Positions 44,831-54,371 of a DNA stretch of 64,000 nucleotides are shown one piece after another. Positions within the stretch are counted from its first letter, which is position 1. Every line of letters begins with the position of its first letter. A program made the translations under genes and the position numbers. The notes under the pieces are model-generated. The model ran no database searches and was not told where the DNA came from. It saw only the letters and a program-made list of their open reading frames with translations. The stretch lies in contig JAJFHX010000022.1 of assembly GCA_021775425.1 (NCBI GenBank), positions 116,564-180,563 on the forward strand, written 5' to 3'. Origin of the DNA: Hyphomicrobiales bacterium (GTDB lineage Bacteria > Pseudomonadota > Alphaproteobacteria > Rhizobiales > HXMU1428-3).

Positions 44831-45856
44831 ATGACAACGTTACACATCACCAATGGCGATGGAGCTGCCGCTATTCTCAAAGCCTCTTCTGTGAAAGGGG
44901 ACATCCTTCCCTGGCGCGATACCATGCATGACGGGCCCTTTCCGCAAGGTTTGTCACTAGAAAAGGCATCCGCATTAAGAGCTGAATATCTGTCACGTCA
45001 GGGGCTGGATGAAGAGGAAGTCCGGCGTGGTTTTGAGTTAAGAGACGCTCATCTGAAGGGGGCGGGAAAATATGAAGAGGTCATTCTCTGGTATGAACAT
45101 GACCTCCTCGATCAGTTGCAGATCCTCCAATTGCTGCACTGGTTCAACAGCGTTGATAGAGGCAAAACCAAACTCAGCATGGTGTGCATAAATCAGTTTC
45201 AAGGCATAATCCCGTTTCTCGGGCTTGGTCAGCTATCTCCAGATCAACTGGCCACGCTTCATCCAGAGAGAGAAACAGTCTCAAACGAGCAACTAAACCT
45301 TGCGGCAAAAGGCTGGGCCGCCTTTCGCAACCCAAACCCGCAAATTCTGGCTGCCTTCATAAATTCAGATTTATCCGCATTGCCCTTCTTAAAAAAAGCA
45401 TTGGAGCGCCATCTTGAAGAATACCCGTCCCTGCGCAATGGCCTGAACAAAACCCAAAATAAGATTTTAAAATTCGTAAACGAAGGCACCAGAGACCCGG
45501 TTGAAAATTTCAAAGCCTGCCTTGAAAGTGAAACTGTCTTCTTTCAGGGGGACTGGAGCCATTTCAATGAAATCAGCCGCCTGTGCAATGGCCCGAAACC
45601 TCTGATAAAATGCTACGAAGGGCAAAAATTCAATCACCCGCTAGACCTGCCAGAAAGTCTTGATGAGTTCAGATCACAAAAGCTTTCCCTCACAGAACGT
45701 GGCGAAATGGTCCTTGAAAACAAAACCGATGCAGTCGAACTCTTAGAGATTGATCAATGGTTCGGCGGGGTTCATCTACAATATAACAGCCCCATCTGGC
45801 GTTGGGATAGTGAGGCAAATAAACTTGTGCAAACAGCGCCGGGGCATCGGTCATGA
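44831..45856 (+). CDS. DUF1835 domain protein
   Basis: 341-residue protein whose N-terminus (LHITNGDGAAAILK...GDILPWRDTMHDGPFP) and the following EVILWYEHDLLDQLQILQLLHWF match DUF1835. A C-terminal half with LSLTERGEMVL and WFGGVHL fits the DUF3658-like part that often accompanies it. No signal peptide. Biochemical role unknown. It overlaps by four bases (ATGA, 45853-45856) a winged-helix regulator gene, so the two are a translationally coupled pair. Confidence 0.85.
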   Translation: MTTLHITNGDGAAAILKASSVKGDILPWRDTMHDGPFPQGLSLEKASALRAEYLSRQGLDEEEVRRGFELRDAHLKGAGKYEEVILWYEHDLLDQLQILQLLHWFNSVDRGKTKLSMVCINQFQGIIPFLGLGQLSPDQLATLHPERETVSNEQLNLAAKGWAAFRNPNPQILAAFINSDLSALPFLKKALERHLEEYPSLRNGLNKTQNKILKFVNEGTRDPVENFKACLESETVFFQGDWSHFNEISRLCNGPKPLIKCYEGQKFNHPLDLPESLDEFRSQKLSLTERGEMVLENKTDAVELLEIDQWFGGVHLQYNSPIWRWDSEANKLVQTAPGHRS

Positions 45857-46149
45857 AAACGCCGCCAGAATTTGATGCCATTTTCCATCAACCGGTGCGC
45901 ACCAGGCTTTGCCTGTTGTTGCATGTCAAGGCGCACAGTTTCAGTGAAATAAAAACAAAACTGAAAATCACCGATGGCAACCTCGATGCGCATTTAAAAA
46001 AACTAAGCGCCGCCGGCTATCTGCATAGTGAGATGGTCATAAAAAACCGCCCACAAACCATTTATGAATTATCTGAAACAGGCACAAAAGCATTTGGCAA
46101 ATATCTGGCAGCTTTGCAAAAATCACTTGATTTCACAGCAAAATCTTAA
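45853..46149 (+). CDS. Winged-helix transcriptional regulator
   Basis: 98-residue DNA-binding protein: FDAIFHQPVRTRLCLLLHV, then the HTH (SFSEIKTKLKITDGNLDAHLKKLSAAGYL) and a wing (VIKNRPQTIYELSETGTKAFGKYL). This is the MarR/ArsR-like single-domain winged helix (HTH_34 type) with no ligand domain. It overlaps the DUF1835 gene by four bases and probably regulates with or for it. Targets unknown. Confidence 0.85.
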   Translation: MKTPPEFDAIFHQPVRTRLCLLLHVKAHSFSEIKTKLKITDGNLDAHLKKLSAAGYLHSEMVIKNRPQTIYELSETGTKAFGKYLAALQKSLDFTAKS

Positions 46150-46163
46150 GCCAGAAAAATCAT

Positions 46164-46946
46164 TTAAAGCCCGCACTCTTCAACGGTGTTAACACGTCGC
46201 CACTCACCTTTGATCAGATGATCTTGTGGCAAAAACCGGATTTTATAATCCATCTTCGGCGAACCCTTGACCCAATATCCAAGATAGACATAAGGCAAAC
46301 CAATCGAAGCTGCATATTCAATTGTCTCAAGGATGATATAAGTCCCAAGACTAAGGTGCTGCAATGCCGGGTCAAAAAAACTATAAACCAGTGAAATCCC
46401 GTCAGATAGCCGGTCACATAAAGAAACACCGATCAAAGCGGAATTAAAAGGATCAGACGATTGCGAGCCTTCAGTCGCGGCGGCACTTTGCTGGCGGCGG
46501 TACTCCACCACAAAACTGTCAACAAGGCTGTCTTCTATCATCGCCTGATAATCAAACAGAGACATATCAGCCATGCCGCCATCACCATGCCGGGTCTCAA
46601 CATAATCTTTAAATAAAGCATATTGCTCGGCACTGGAATGCGCATCTCCGCGCAGCACCTGCAGGTTCTTATTCAAATTCCAGACCCGTTTCTGCGATTT
46701 AGAAAGCTTAAAATCTTCAACCGCAATCCGAACCGAAACACAGGCAGCGCACCCGTCACAATGCGGGCGGTAAGCAATTGTCTGGCTACGCCGGAAACCA
46801 TCCTGATGCAGAAAATTAAATTGAGAAACCGATTTTTCACTACCAAGGTGAGTGAACAATTTACGCTCTTGTCGGTCAGGCAGGTAAGGGCATGGCTGTG
46901 GCCTTGTCAGATAGAATTCTGGAAAGTCCTTGCTCTGCTCCGTCAT
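46164..46946 (-). CDS. bpt: Aspartate/glutamate leucyl- or arginyltransferase (Bpt/Ate)
   Basis: 260-residue aminoacyl-tRNA-protein transferase. It adds Leu (or Arg) to N-terminal Asp or Glu residues to make an N-degron for ClpAP/ClpS. Family marks: FYLTRPQPCPYLPDRQERKLFTHL with a conserved Cys, then FRRSQTIAYRPHCDGCAACVSVRI with the cysteine set, and late YVYLGYWVKGSPKMDYKIRF. Bacterial proteins of this type are usually Bpt with leucyl specificity, but annotation as arginyltransferase is common. Length normal. Convergent with the winged-helix gene (14 bases). Confidence 0.92.
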   Translation of the reverse strand: MTEQSKDFPEFYLTRPQPCPYLPDRQERKLFTHLGSEKSVSQFNFLHQDGFRRSQTIAYRPHCDGCAACVSVRIAVEDFKLSKSQKRVWNLNKNLQVLRGDAHSSAEQYALFKDYVETRHGDGGMADMSLFDYQAMIEDSLVDSFVVEYRRQQSAAATEGSQSSDPFNSALIGVSLCDRLSDGISLVYSFFDPALQHLSLGTYIILETIEYAASIGLPYVYLGYWVKGSPKMDYKIRFLPQDHLIKGEWRRVNTVEECGL

Positions 46947-46979
46947 AAATGGCTCATAAGTTGTAAATTTCGTATCTCG

Positions 46980-48914
46980 TCAGAGGTTAAAGTAAAAGGG
47001 CGCAAACAAAGAATATGCGACCCAAATAAGGAAGATCAATGGCAATCCCCCTTTGACAAAATCCATAAAACTATAATTCCCTGGCCCCATCACAATCAGA
47101 TTAGTCTGATATGCAATCGGTGTCGCAAAGGAACAGTTTAGCGCAAAAATCAATCCATATACAAACGGCAACGGATCAGCCCCGATTTCTCTGGCAGCGC
47201 TGACAACAATCGGCGCCATCAGTGCCGCAGTTGCGGCATTTGATAAGAAGTTAGTCAAAATCGCCGTTAACAAAAAGAATGCAGATAGTAATACGGCAGG
47301 CCCGGCGGCTGAGAATGTATTAACAACCGCTTCGGCAACATATTGCGCCCCACCAGTAATTTGCAACGGGGCCGCAAGCGCAAACGCAGTTCCAACCAGC
47401 AAAAACACCCGCCCGTCAATGGCCCGTGAAGCCTGGCGCACATTGAGGCAACCCGTCGCAATCATGGCAACCGCACCGCCAAGGGCAGCAATTGCGATCG
47501 GCAACATGCTCGTCGCTGCCAGCCAAATCGTCACGGCAAATATAACAAGGGCATGCAGCGCATGGTGCGTGCGCGGCAGTTCCTGGGTTAACCAGTCAAG
47601 CAGCAGCAGGTTCCTGTTTGAGCGCAGTTTTTTAATCTCAGCCCGCTCACCCAAAAGCAGAATAACATCACCGGATTCAAGGCGAATATCACCAATAGCG
47701 CCGCGGCCCATCCGGCTGCGCCGCTGAATGCCGACAAAATCCATCCCCGTTTCCGCATGAATAATTTCAGGGTCGACATGCGCGCCAATCAACCGGGAAG
47801 CCGGTGCCACCACTGCCTCAGCAACAGAAAGCGTTGTGCGTTTCGGCGCCTTTTTTTCAACTGCCACCTCAGCGGAAAGGACATCACGATCCATTTTCGA
47901 AGTCGGCGTAATGGGTGCTGCTGAAAGCTGAAGCGCGTCAGATAAAATTTTGCGCGTTGCCGCCAGCACAACAACATCACCTTCAGCAAGGGTCACATCA
48001 TCAAAAGGCAGCATCAGCTCTTTGCGGCCGCGCCGGATCATACGAACGGTAATGTTTTTAAGGTCAGGAAAAAAGCCAGCCGCACTGCTGTACCCAATCC
48101 ACGGGTGCTGCGCGGTCAGTGGAATTTGAGCAATAAACTGCTTGCCTCCCTTGGTTTCTAAGGCGTCATCCTGGTTTTCTTCTTTTTTGCCCATCAAAAG
48201 GGGGAGAATAAATATAACGTAAATCGCGCCGATGCTTGCGAGGAATAACCCGGGAATGGTAAAATCAAAAAAACCGATTTTGCCAACGTCATTCTGTTCA
48301 GCAATAGTCGCCGCAATCAGGTTCGCGCTCGAGCCAATCAGCGTGGTCATGCCACCAAGAATGCAGATAAAACTAAGCGGCATAAGCGTGCGGGACGCAC
48401 TCATGCCCATATTCGCCGCAACGGCTGAAATAATCGGAATAAAAATCACAACAACCGGCGTGTTATTCATAAAAGCAGAAACGGTGCCCGCAATCAGATA
48501 AGCAACAGCAAAGGCAAACCAGGGGCCAACACGACCGAGCTTAGCAATCACATTGGCAGGGCCTTCAAGTGCACCAGTGTTATAAAGCCCCTGGCCAATC
48601 ACCAGCAGTGCCATAATGGCAAACACAACCGGGTTGGCAAAACCCATTAACAGCTCAGTGACACCAAGCATGTTTTTACCTAAAGCATCTGTTACGGGAA
48701 AAAGATGAAAGAACAACAGTAAAACGGCCACCACACCCGTTGAACTCAGCTCAATCGGTATCCGGTCATTTGCAAACAGCACTATGGCACCAAAGATGAT
48801 GCCAAACGTGACCCACATATGCAGGTCTGGAAATTGTGAAAACAATGAGTGCAAGTTGAACTTCCCGGATGTTTTAAAGTTGGTTGTTTTTTTTACATAC
48901 ACGTGTCGTTGCAT
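46980..48914 (-). CDS. SLC13-family permease with RCK_C domains
   Basis: About 644-residue inner-membrane transporter. The N- and C-terminal halves have the SLC13/CitT-type helices (AFMNNTPVVVIFIPIISAVA, then TTLIGSSANLIA; near the end TNFLSNAATAALMAPI and CSFATPIAYQTNLIVMGPG). The two NT-type hairpins hold the substrate and sodium. Between them lie two TrkA-C/RCK_C domains (about 290-330 and 395-450). Substrates of relatives include sulfate, dicarboxylates and other anions; not fixed here. The frame is open to 48968, but that start would run into hemB. ATG 48914 avoids the overlap and ATG 48818 is also possible. Confidence 0.88.
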   Translation of the reverse strand: MQRHVYVKKTTNFKTSGKFNLHSLFSQFPDLHMWVTFGIIFGAIVLFANDRIPIELSSTGVVAVLLLFFHLFPVTDALGKNMLGVTELLMGFANPVVFAIMALLVIGQGLYNTGALEGPANVIAKLGRVGPWFAFAVAYLIAGTVSAFMNNTPVVVIFIPIISAVAANMGMSASRTLMPLSFICILGGMTTLIGSSANLIAATIAEQNDVGKIGFFDFTIPGLFLASIGAIYVIFILPLLMGKKEENQDDALETKGGKQFIAQIPLTAQHPWIGYSSAAGFFPDLKNITVRMIRRGRKELMLPFDDVTLAEGDVVVLAATRKILSDALQLSAAPITPTSKMDRDVLSAEVAVEKKAPKRTTLSVAEAVVAPASRLIGAHVDPEIIHAETGMDFVGIQRRSRMGRGAIGDIRLESGDVILLLGERAEIKKLRSNRNLLLLDWLTQELPRTHHALHALVIFAVTIWLAATSMLPIAIAALGGAVAMIATGCLNVRQASRAIDGRVFLLVGTAFALAAPLQITGGAQYVAEAVVNTFSAAGPAVLLSAFFLLTAILTNFLSNAATAALMAPIVVSAAREIGADPLPFVYGLIFALNCSFATPIAYQTNLIVMGPGNYSFMDFVKGGLPLIFLIWVAYSLFAPFYFNL

Positions 48915-48927
48915 TCGCCAGAAAGGC

Positions 48928-49986
<1,059 letters not shown>

Positions 49987-50169
49987 TCACTTCAAAATAG
50001 AATATTTATTTTACATCATTTAGCGCAGCATAAATTGTTTCTATCTCAAATATCAATTATATAGCGATAACAGAATATGAGATAATGAATTAAAGTAAAT
50101 TGGCTAACAGAATTTGGTTATGCTGCACAACAGACAATCATTGAATAGTGATGCGCCTTCAATGTGCCA

Positions 50170-50499
50170 TCAGGCCGCGCTGGCTGAAAAATCACTACTC
50201 GCCAGCGTATAATCCCGCTCAACATGGGCGACACAAATCCGATAATCTTCAAATATAGTTTGCCGACCTTTTTCCTGGGCAGCCTTGTGTTCTTCCATAG
50301 CCTTCCAGTTCAGGATCGCCTGCTCATTTTTCCAATAGGAAAGAGAAAGCAGTTTCCCCGGCGTAACCAGAGACTGAAAACGCTCAATTGAAATAAATCC
50401 TTCAACCGTCGAAAGTTTCTCTCTCAATCTGGCAGCGATAGCCAGATATTCATCCTGACACCCATCACGAACGGTCACCTCAAATATCACAGCATGCAT
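50170..50499 (-). CDS. Antibiotic biosynthesis monooxygenase (ABM) domain protein
   Basis: 109-residue single-domain protein of the dimeric ferredoxin-like ABM fold. It has AVIFEVTVRDGCQDEYLAIAARLREKLSTVEGFISIERFQSL, then LLSLSYWKNEQAILNW, then HKAAQEKGRQTIFEDYRICVA. This group includes quinol monooxygenases and haem-degrading IsdG-like enzymes; the substrate is unknown. ATG 50499 is preferred over the upstream in-frame ATG 50514 because AGGAGAAGAG ends two bases before it. Monocistronic by spacing. Confidence 0.85.
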   Translation of the reverse strand: MHAVIFEVTVRDGCQDEYLAIAARLREKLSTVEGFISIERFQSLVTPGKLLSLSYWKNEQAILNWKAMEEHKAAQEKGRQTIFEDYRICVAHVERDYTLASSDFSASAA

Positions 50500-50637
50500 G
50501 TCTCTTCTCCTCATTATTATTGAGTATTTTTATCAGTCACTGAACAATCTAATTAACAGCAAACTTTACACAATGGCCAAAGTGAAAGTGAAGCGAACTT
50601 TCTAATAGGGTAGCTCTCAGGTGCTGAACAAAGAAGA

Positions 50638-51822
50638 TCACTCACAAACCGGGTAGCGGCCGAGGTCAAAGTGAAAATGGTTCTTATGTGCTTCATTCGC
50701 TTCAGGTCCAAGCACCACCACAAAATCTTTACAGGCCGAAGCATGCACTTCTTTTAAAAAGGCGCCGAGTTCCTCTTCATCATCCCAGTGCTTCAATACA
50801 GAAACTGAAGTTCCGTTTTTCAGGGTGAAGCCGGCGATATCAAGCGCATTAACCAGCGCATGTTCAGATATCTTTTTACTCGCATCATTATAGCGGTGCC
50901 GGCAGGAATAAGAAGAAACATTATGCACCATCCGAACCGGGCTTTTCAGATGTTTCAGGGCTAAGGGCTGCAATTTGGTTTTAACCCATTTGTCAAACCG
51001 GGCTGTAAAATTACAGTTAAGTGTTGCGGCTGGGGTGATCACAACCCTGTTTGGGTCAGTCTCATTCACCGCATCAACCTTCAATGGCGCAGGTGTGCCG
51101 CAAACCCCATAACGAATGGGTTTAATCGGTTTCACCTTCGCGTCAACATTCCGCAAAATCGCTTTGCAGGCATTCTGTGCCTTGATGATATCAGCCGATG
51201 GCCAGACGGTAACAGGTGGCGGTACAGGCAGTGCCGCTTTTTTCACGTCATCACTATCTTTCTTTCGTTCAGGTAAAATCACACCATTGGCAGATTTCTT
51301 CGCGTCATCCACTGGCGGCTCCTGCCCCCTTTCCTCAAGCCTGACTTTATCTGTTGAGCGCAGCACTTGCTGCTTCAGGTGCAAGTCTTTTTCAGTCGAG
51401 CGGTTTTTTAAAACCGGAATAGGAATGGCAACCAGACTTCCAGGCACTCCGGTTTCTGCATCATTCTTCTCTTTTAAAGCACGCTTCGGCTGAACTGTTT
51501 TTTGATCGCGGATGCTACGCTCTTTAAGGCCAGATTTCTTGCTGTTTGCGTTTTTACGATTTGCTTTAGAGGCATCAAAGCTGCTGCCCCAGTCAGAAGG
51601 CAGCTCGACAGGCGGCAAAGGGGTTTTGTTTTTAAAAAAGCTTTTCTTCTTCTTTATCCGCTGAGCAATTATCGGCTCATCAGTTCTGGAAAATCCGTCC
51701 TGGTGCGGTTTCATCGTAACGAGAGGAGGCTCTGGTTGCCGCTTATCAAAAGCGGCGAGCAAATGATCCGGCATTAAGAAAAAGCACAAACTGACCATGC
51801 TTATCTGAAACAGAGTTTTCAT
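50638..51822 (-). CDS. Extensin-like domain secreted protein
   Basis: 394-residue exported protein. Signal peptide over residues 1-24 (FQISMVSLCFFLMPDHLLAA). A long basic, Lys/Pro-rich, probably disordered middle (about 30-215) follows. The C-terminal extensin-like domain (about 220-394) has CGTPAPLKVDAV, TPAATLNCNF, SSYSCRHR, SEHALVNALDIAGF and NHFHFDLGRYP. The SEHA..ALD and HFHFD motifs resemble metal ligands of M15-type peptidoglycan peptidases, so a cell-wall hydrolase role is plausible but unproven. The conserved cysteines probably form disulfides. It is divergent from the HIBCH gene (30 bases), so the promoters overlap. Confidence 0.88.
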   Translation of the reverse strand: MKTLFQISMVSLCFFLMPDHLLAAFDKRQPEPPLVTMKPHQDGFSRTDEPIIAQRIKKKKSFFKNKTPLPPVELPSDWGSSFDASKANRKNANSKKSGLKERSIRDQKTVQPKRALKEKNDAETGVPGSLVAIPIPVLKNRSTEKDLHLKQQVLRSTDKVRLEERGQEPPVDDAKKSANGVILPERKKDSDDVKKAALPVPPPVTVWPSADIIKAQNACKAILRNVDAKVKPIKPIRYGVCGTPAPLKVDAVNETDPNRVVITPAATLNCNFTARFDKWVKTKLQPLALKHLKSPVRMVHNVSSYSCRHRYNDASKKISEHALVNALDIAGFTLKNGTSVSVLKHWDDEEELGAFLKEVHASACKDFVVVLGPEANEAHKNHFHFDLGRYPVCE

Positions 51823-51852
51823 AAAAAGATACTTTCAGCTTTTGTCCTCATC

Positions 51853-53016
51853 ATGTATAGCTCAACCCGTATAAACGTCAAACAAGTTGAGAAAATGATG
51901 CACAATCAAGATCTGCAAGCCGCCCTTCCTGCATGTGATGAAGTATCCTGTGAGAAACAAAACCGTCTCGGGCTCATCACCTTAAACCGGCCCGGCAGAC
52001 GCAATGCCATCAGCCATGAAATGCGCCAGAAAATCACAGCAGCCTTCAAAATCTGGGTCGATGATCCTGATATATACACCATTCTCTTCAAAGCAGATGA
52101 CGAACAATTTTTCTCAAGCGGCTCAGATGTAAAACAGATTTATGAAGCAAGCAAACACTCCAGGCAGCAGGCGCTGGATCTGTTCCGGGAAATTTACGAA
52201 TTTATCTGGACCATAGAATGCTACACCAAGCCGGTGATCAGCATCATTAACGCAGCAGTCATGGGCGGCGGTGTCGGTCTCACTCAGTCAGGCACGCACA
52301 TCATCGCGGGTGAAAATTATTCATGGAGCATGCCGGAGGCAAAACTCGGGCTGTTTCCTGATGTTGCCGTGACCCATCAACTGGCCAGAATGCCAGGCGA
52401 AACCGGCAAATATCTCGGCCTGACGGGCCACTCTGTAAATCGTTATGATGCGCTGTATCTTGGCTTGTTGGAATTTTGCATTGATGCAGACCAGTTTGAA
52501 ACCATCATAGAAGCCCAACGCTATGCCGAACCGGTTGATAGCCTGCTCGACAGGATCAAACAAAATCCGGCAACACTTATTGAAAAAAGCGAAATTAAAT
52601 CACGCCAGGCTCTCATCACATCCGTGTTTTCAAAACCAACCATCGAAGAAATCATCAAAGAGCTGGAGCAACTCACTAGCGGCGATGAAAAACAGGCCGA
52701 ATGGGCAAAGTCAGTATTAAAGGATTTATCTGATGCTTCACCAATAAGCCTGAAAATCACACTCAAAGCCATCGAGCGGGCAAAATCAATGGAACTGCAT
52801 CAGGTGCTTGAACAGGACTATAACCTCGCCCATCATATTCTTGATGACCCGGACTTTCTCGGCGCCGTTGAAGCCAAACTGGTCAACAAAACCGCACCAG
52901 TATGGCAACCGGCTGAGTTAAGTGATGTGAGTGAAACTATCACAAACCGGTATTTTCAGATTATCAGTGAAGATAAATTAAATCTCCCGCCTCGAGAATT
53001 AGGTGTAGATCAATAG
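51853..53016 (+). CDS. 3-hydroxyisobutyryl-CoA hydrolase
   Basis: 387-residue crotonase-fold enzyme that hydrolyses 3-hydroxyisobutyryl-CoA in valine catabolism. It has ITLNRPGRRNAIS at the start of the fold, an oxyanion-hole block FSSGSDVKQIYEASK, and NAAVMGGGVGLTQSGTHIIAGENYSWSMPEAKLGLFPDVAVTHQLARMPG. The last is the HIBCH pattern (MGGGVGL...PE..IGLFPDVG). A C-terminal ~150-residue helical part gives the extra length relative to enoyl-CoA hydratases (~260). ATG 51853 has no clear ribosome-binding sequence; in-frame ATG 51895 or 51898 may be the real start. Cytoplasmic. Confidence 0.88.
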   Translation: MYSSTRINVKQVEKMMHNQDLQAALPACDEVSCEKQNRLGLITLNRPGRRNAISHEMRQKITAAFKIWVDDPDIYTILFKADDEQFFSSGSDVKQIYEASKHSRQQALDLFREIYEFIWTIECYTKPVISIINAAVMGGGVGLTQSGTHIIAGENYSWSMPEAKLGLFPDVAVTHQLARMPGETGKYLGLTGHSVNRYDALYLGLLEFCIDADQFETIIEAQRYAEPVDSLLDRIKQNPATLIEKSEIKSRQALITSVFSKPTIEEIIKELEQLTSGDEKQAEWAKSVLKDLSDASPISLKITLKAIERAKSMELHQVLEQDYNLAHHILDDPDFLGAVEAKLVNKTAPVWQPAELSDVSETITNRYFQIISEDKLNLPPRELGVDQ

Positions 53017-53221
53017 ATTTCATCGCTAAATACTTCAAATTGCCTGTTTTCAGCAAAATTTTGTTACATTTTTAGATAAATGTTCAGAAATTTTACTGAA
53101 AATTAAGGGTGTTGTTTAAGCGGATTTTAGTCTGTTTTCTTTATGTTGTTTTTATCACGTGTCCACTTCGTATGAAACTGGTCACGAAAATAGGTAGGCG
53201 TTACAACAAAAAGAGGCAGCA

Positions 53222-53731
53222 ATGACATATGCCCCAAATATGCCGGAATTAGAGACTTCGGAGATAGATGACTCACTCAAGTCTGAGTACATGTCATCTC
53301 TTCGGATGATTGAAAGGTTGCATCGGCTCCTTCTTGACGTTGTCAAGGATGAGTTTGAGCGGCACGGCAGCACAGAAGTAAACAGCATCCAGGCTTTGCT
53401 TTTGTACAACATTGGTGAAAGTGAACTTTCTGCCGGTGAACTGCGCTCGCGCGGATATTATCTTGGCTCAAACGTTTCTTATAATCTTAAGAAGCTGGTT
53501 GACATGGGCTATATCAGCCATGAACGGTCAGATACTGACCGCCGTTCAGTACGAGTGAAATTAACTGATAAAGGACAGAATGTCTGTGATGTGATTAATA
53601 GTTTGTATGGGCGTCAGCTTAATGCACTTGAAAAAGTCGCAGGCATTAATGAAGGAAACCTGTCAGATTTGAACAAATCCCTTGTTCAGCTGGAGCGTTA
53701 CTGGACAGATCAGATCAGATTTCGTCTGTAA
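53222..53731 (+). CDS. ldtR: MarR-family regulator, LdtR type
   Basis: 169-residue winged-helix regulator. The N-terminal dimerisation helix (SEYMSSLRMIERLHRLLLDVVKDEFERHG) precedes the HTH (SIQALLLYNIGESELSAGELRSRGYYLGSNVSYNLKKLVDMGYI) and the wing (SDTDRRSVRVKLT). YYLGSNVSYNLKKLV is characteristic of the LdtR group in Rhizobiales, studied in Liberibacter as a regulator of an L,D-transpeptidase. The next gene downstream is an L,D-transpeptidase, which strongly supports the name. AAGAGGC lies five bases before ATG 53222. A strong terminator follows, so it is monocistronic. Confidence 0.88.
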   Translation: MTYAPNMPELETSEIDDSLKSEYMSSLRMIERLHRLLLDVVKDEFERHGSTEVNSIQALLLYNIGESELSAGELRSRGYYLGSNVSYNLKKLVDMGYISHERSDTDRRSVRVKLTDKGQNVCDVINSLYGRQLNALEKVAGINEGNLSDLNKSLVQLERYWTDQIRFRL

Positions 53732-53755
53732 TGTTTTCTCTTTAGTCTCAATTTC

Positions 53756-53789
53756 AAACCCCGTTTGCCATCTGGCAGGCGGGGTTTTT
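53756..53789 (+). terminator. Rho-independent terminator of ldtR
   Basis: AAACCCCG...TTGCCA (53756-53770) pairs with TGGCAG...CGGGGTTT (53773-53787) around a 2-base loop with one mismatch, and ends in a T run. It lies 24 bases past the ldtR stop. Confidence 0.9.
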
Positions 53790-54023
53790 GGTCTGCCCAC
53801 CCCAGATAACATCTCCAGCCCGTGGCAAATCCGGTATCAGCACCCTGAAATCATAAAAACGCCAAAAATGTCACATGTTCTTTATTTTGATGAGGTGACC
53901 TTGTGTTAATCCGGCAAACCATATTACCTATTACACAAGTAGGCGGGTTTACATTTTTCTCATTTAATTCTGATGATCAGCTTTGATTTATCATTTGGTG
54001 TCTCAGGGCAGATCAACGAGTTT

Positions 54024-54057
54024 GATTTTAGTCATGCCGACGATAACGAGTTCTGCA
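54024..54057 (+). repeat. Direct repeat before ldt, copy 1
   Basis: Begins GATTTTAGTCATG and ends ATAACGAGTTCTGCA. Copy 2 lies at 54256-54287 with a G-to-A change in each conserved half and a 2-base length difference in the middle. Confidence 0.6.
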
Positions 54058-54255
54058 CACATAAACATAATGTGAACAGAAAAAGTGATTAAGCAGGTTG
54101 AATGAGAACTGGTAAATGTTACCCTACTTTAACAAAGCAAAAAATTACTCAAAAACAGTAATTTTAGTCATAAATAGAGGGATTATTTGAAATTCATGAG
54201 AATGACTGTTTCAATTTAGAGCAGTCAGGGTGATTTTTTATTAATCATTCTGTGT

Positions 54256-54287
54256 GATTTTAATCATGATCCATAACGAATTCTGCA
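54256..54287 (+). repeat. Direct repeat before ldt, copy 2
   Basis: Begins GATTTTAATCATG and ends ATAACGAATTCTGCA, 84 bases before the transpeptidase start. Matches copy 1 at 54024-54057. Confidence 0.6.
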
Positions 54288-54371
54288 ACTTTTTATTCGG
54301 TAATTTAAGACGATAAATTTAAAAATTACGGAAAAAGAATTCAAAGAACAGACACCACAGCCTGAACAAAA

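Larger units (their letters stand above)
53732..54371. promoter_or_regulatory. 640-base region between ldtR and the L,D-transpeptidase
   Basis: No gene found. It holds the ldtR terminator and the transpeptidase promoter. A ~33-base diverged direct repeat (54024-54057 and 54256-54287) lies in the AT-rich part. A shorter related ATTTTAGTCAT sequence occurs around 54163. Candidate binding sites for LdtR or another regulator, unproven. Confidence 0.5.
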
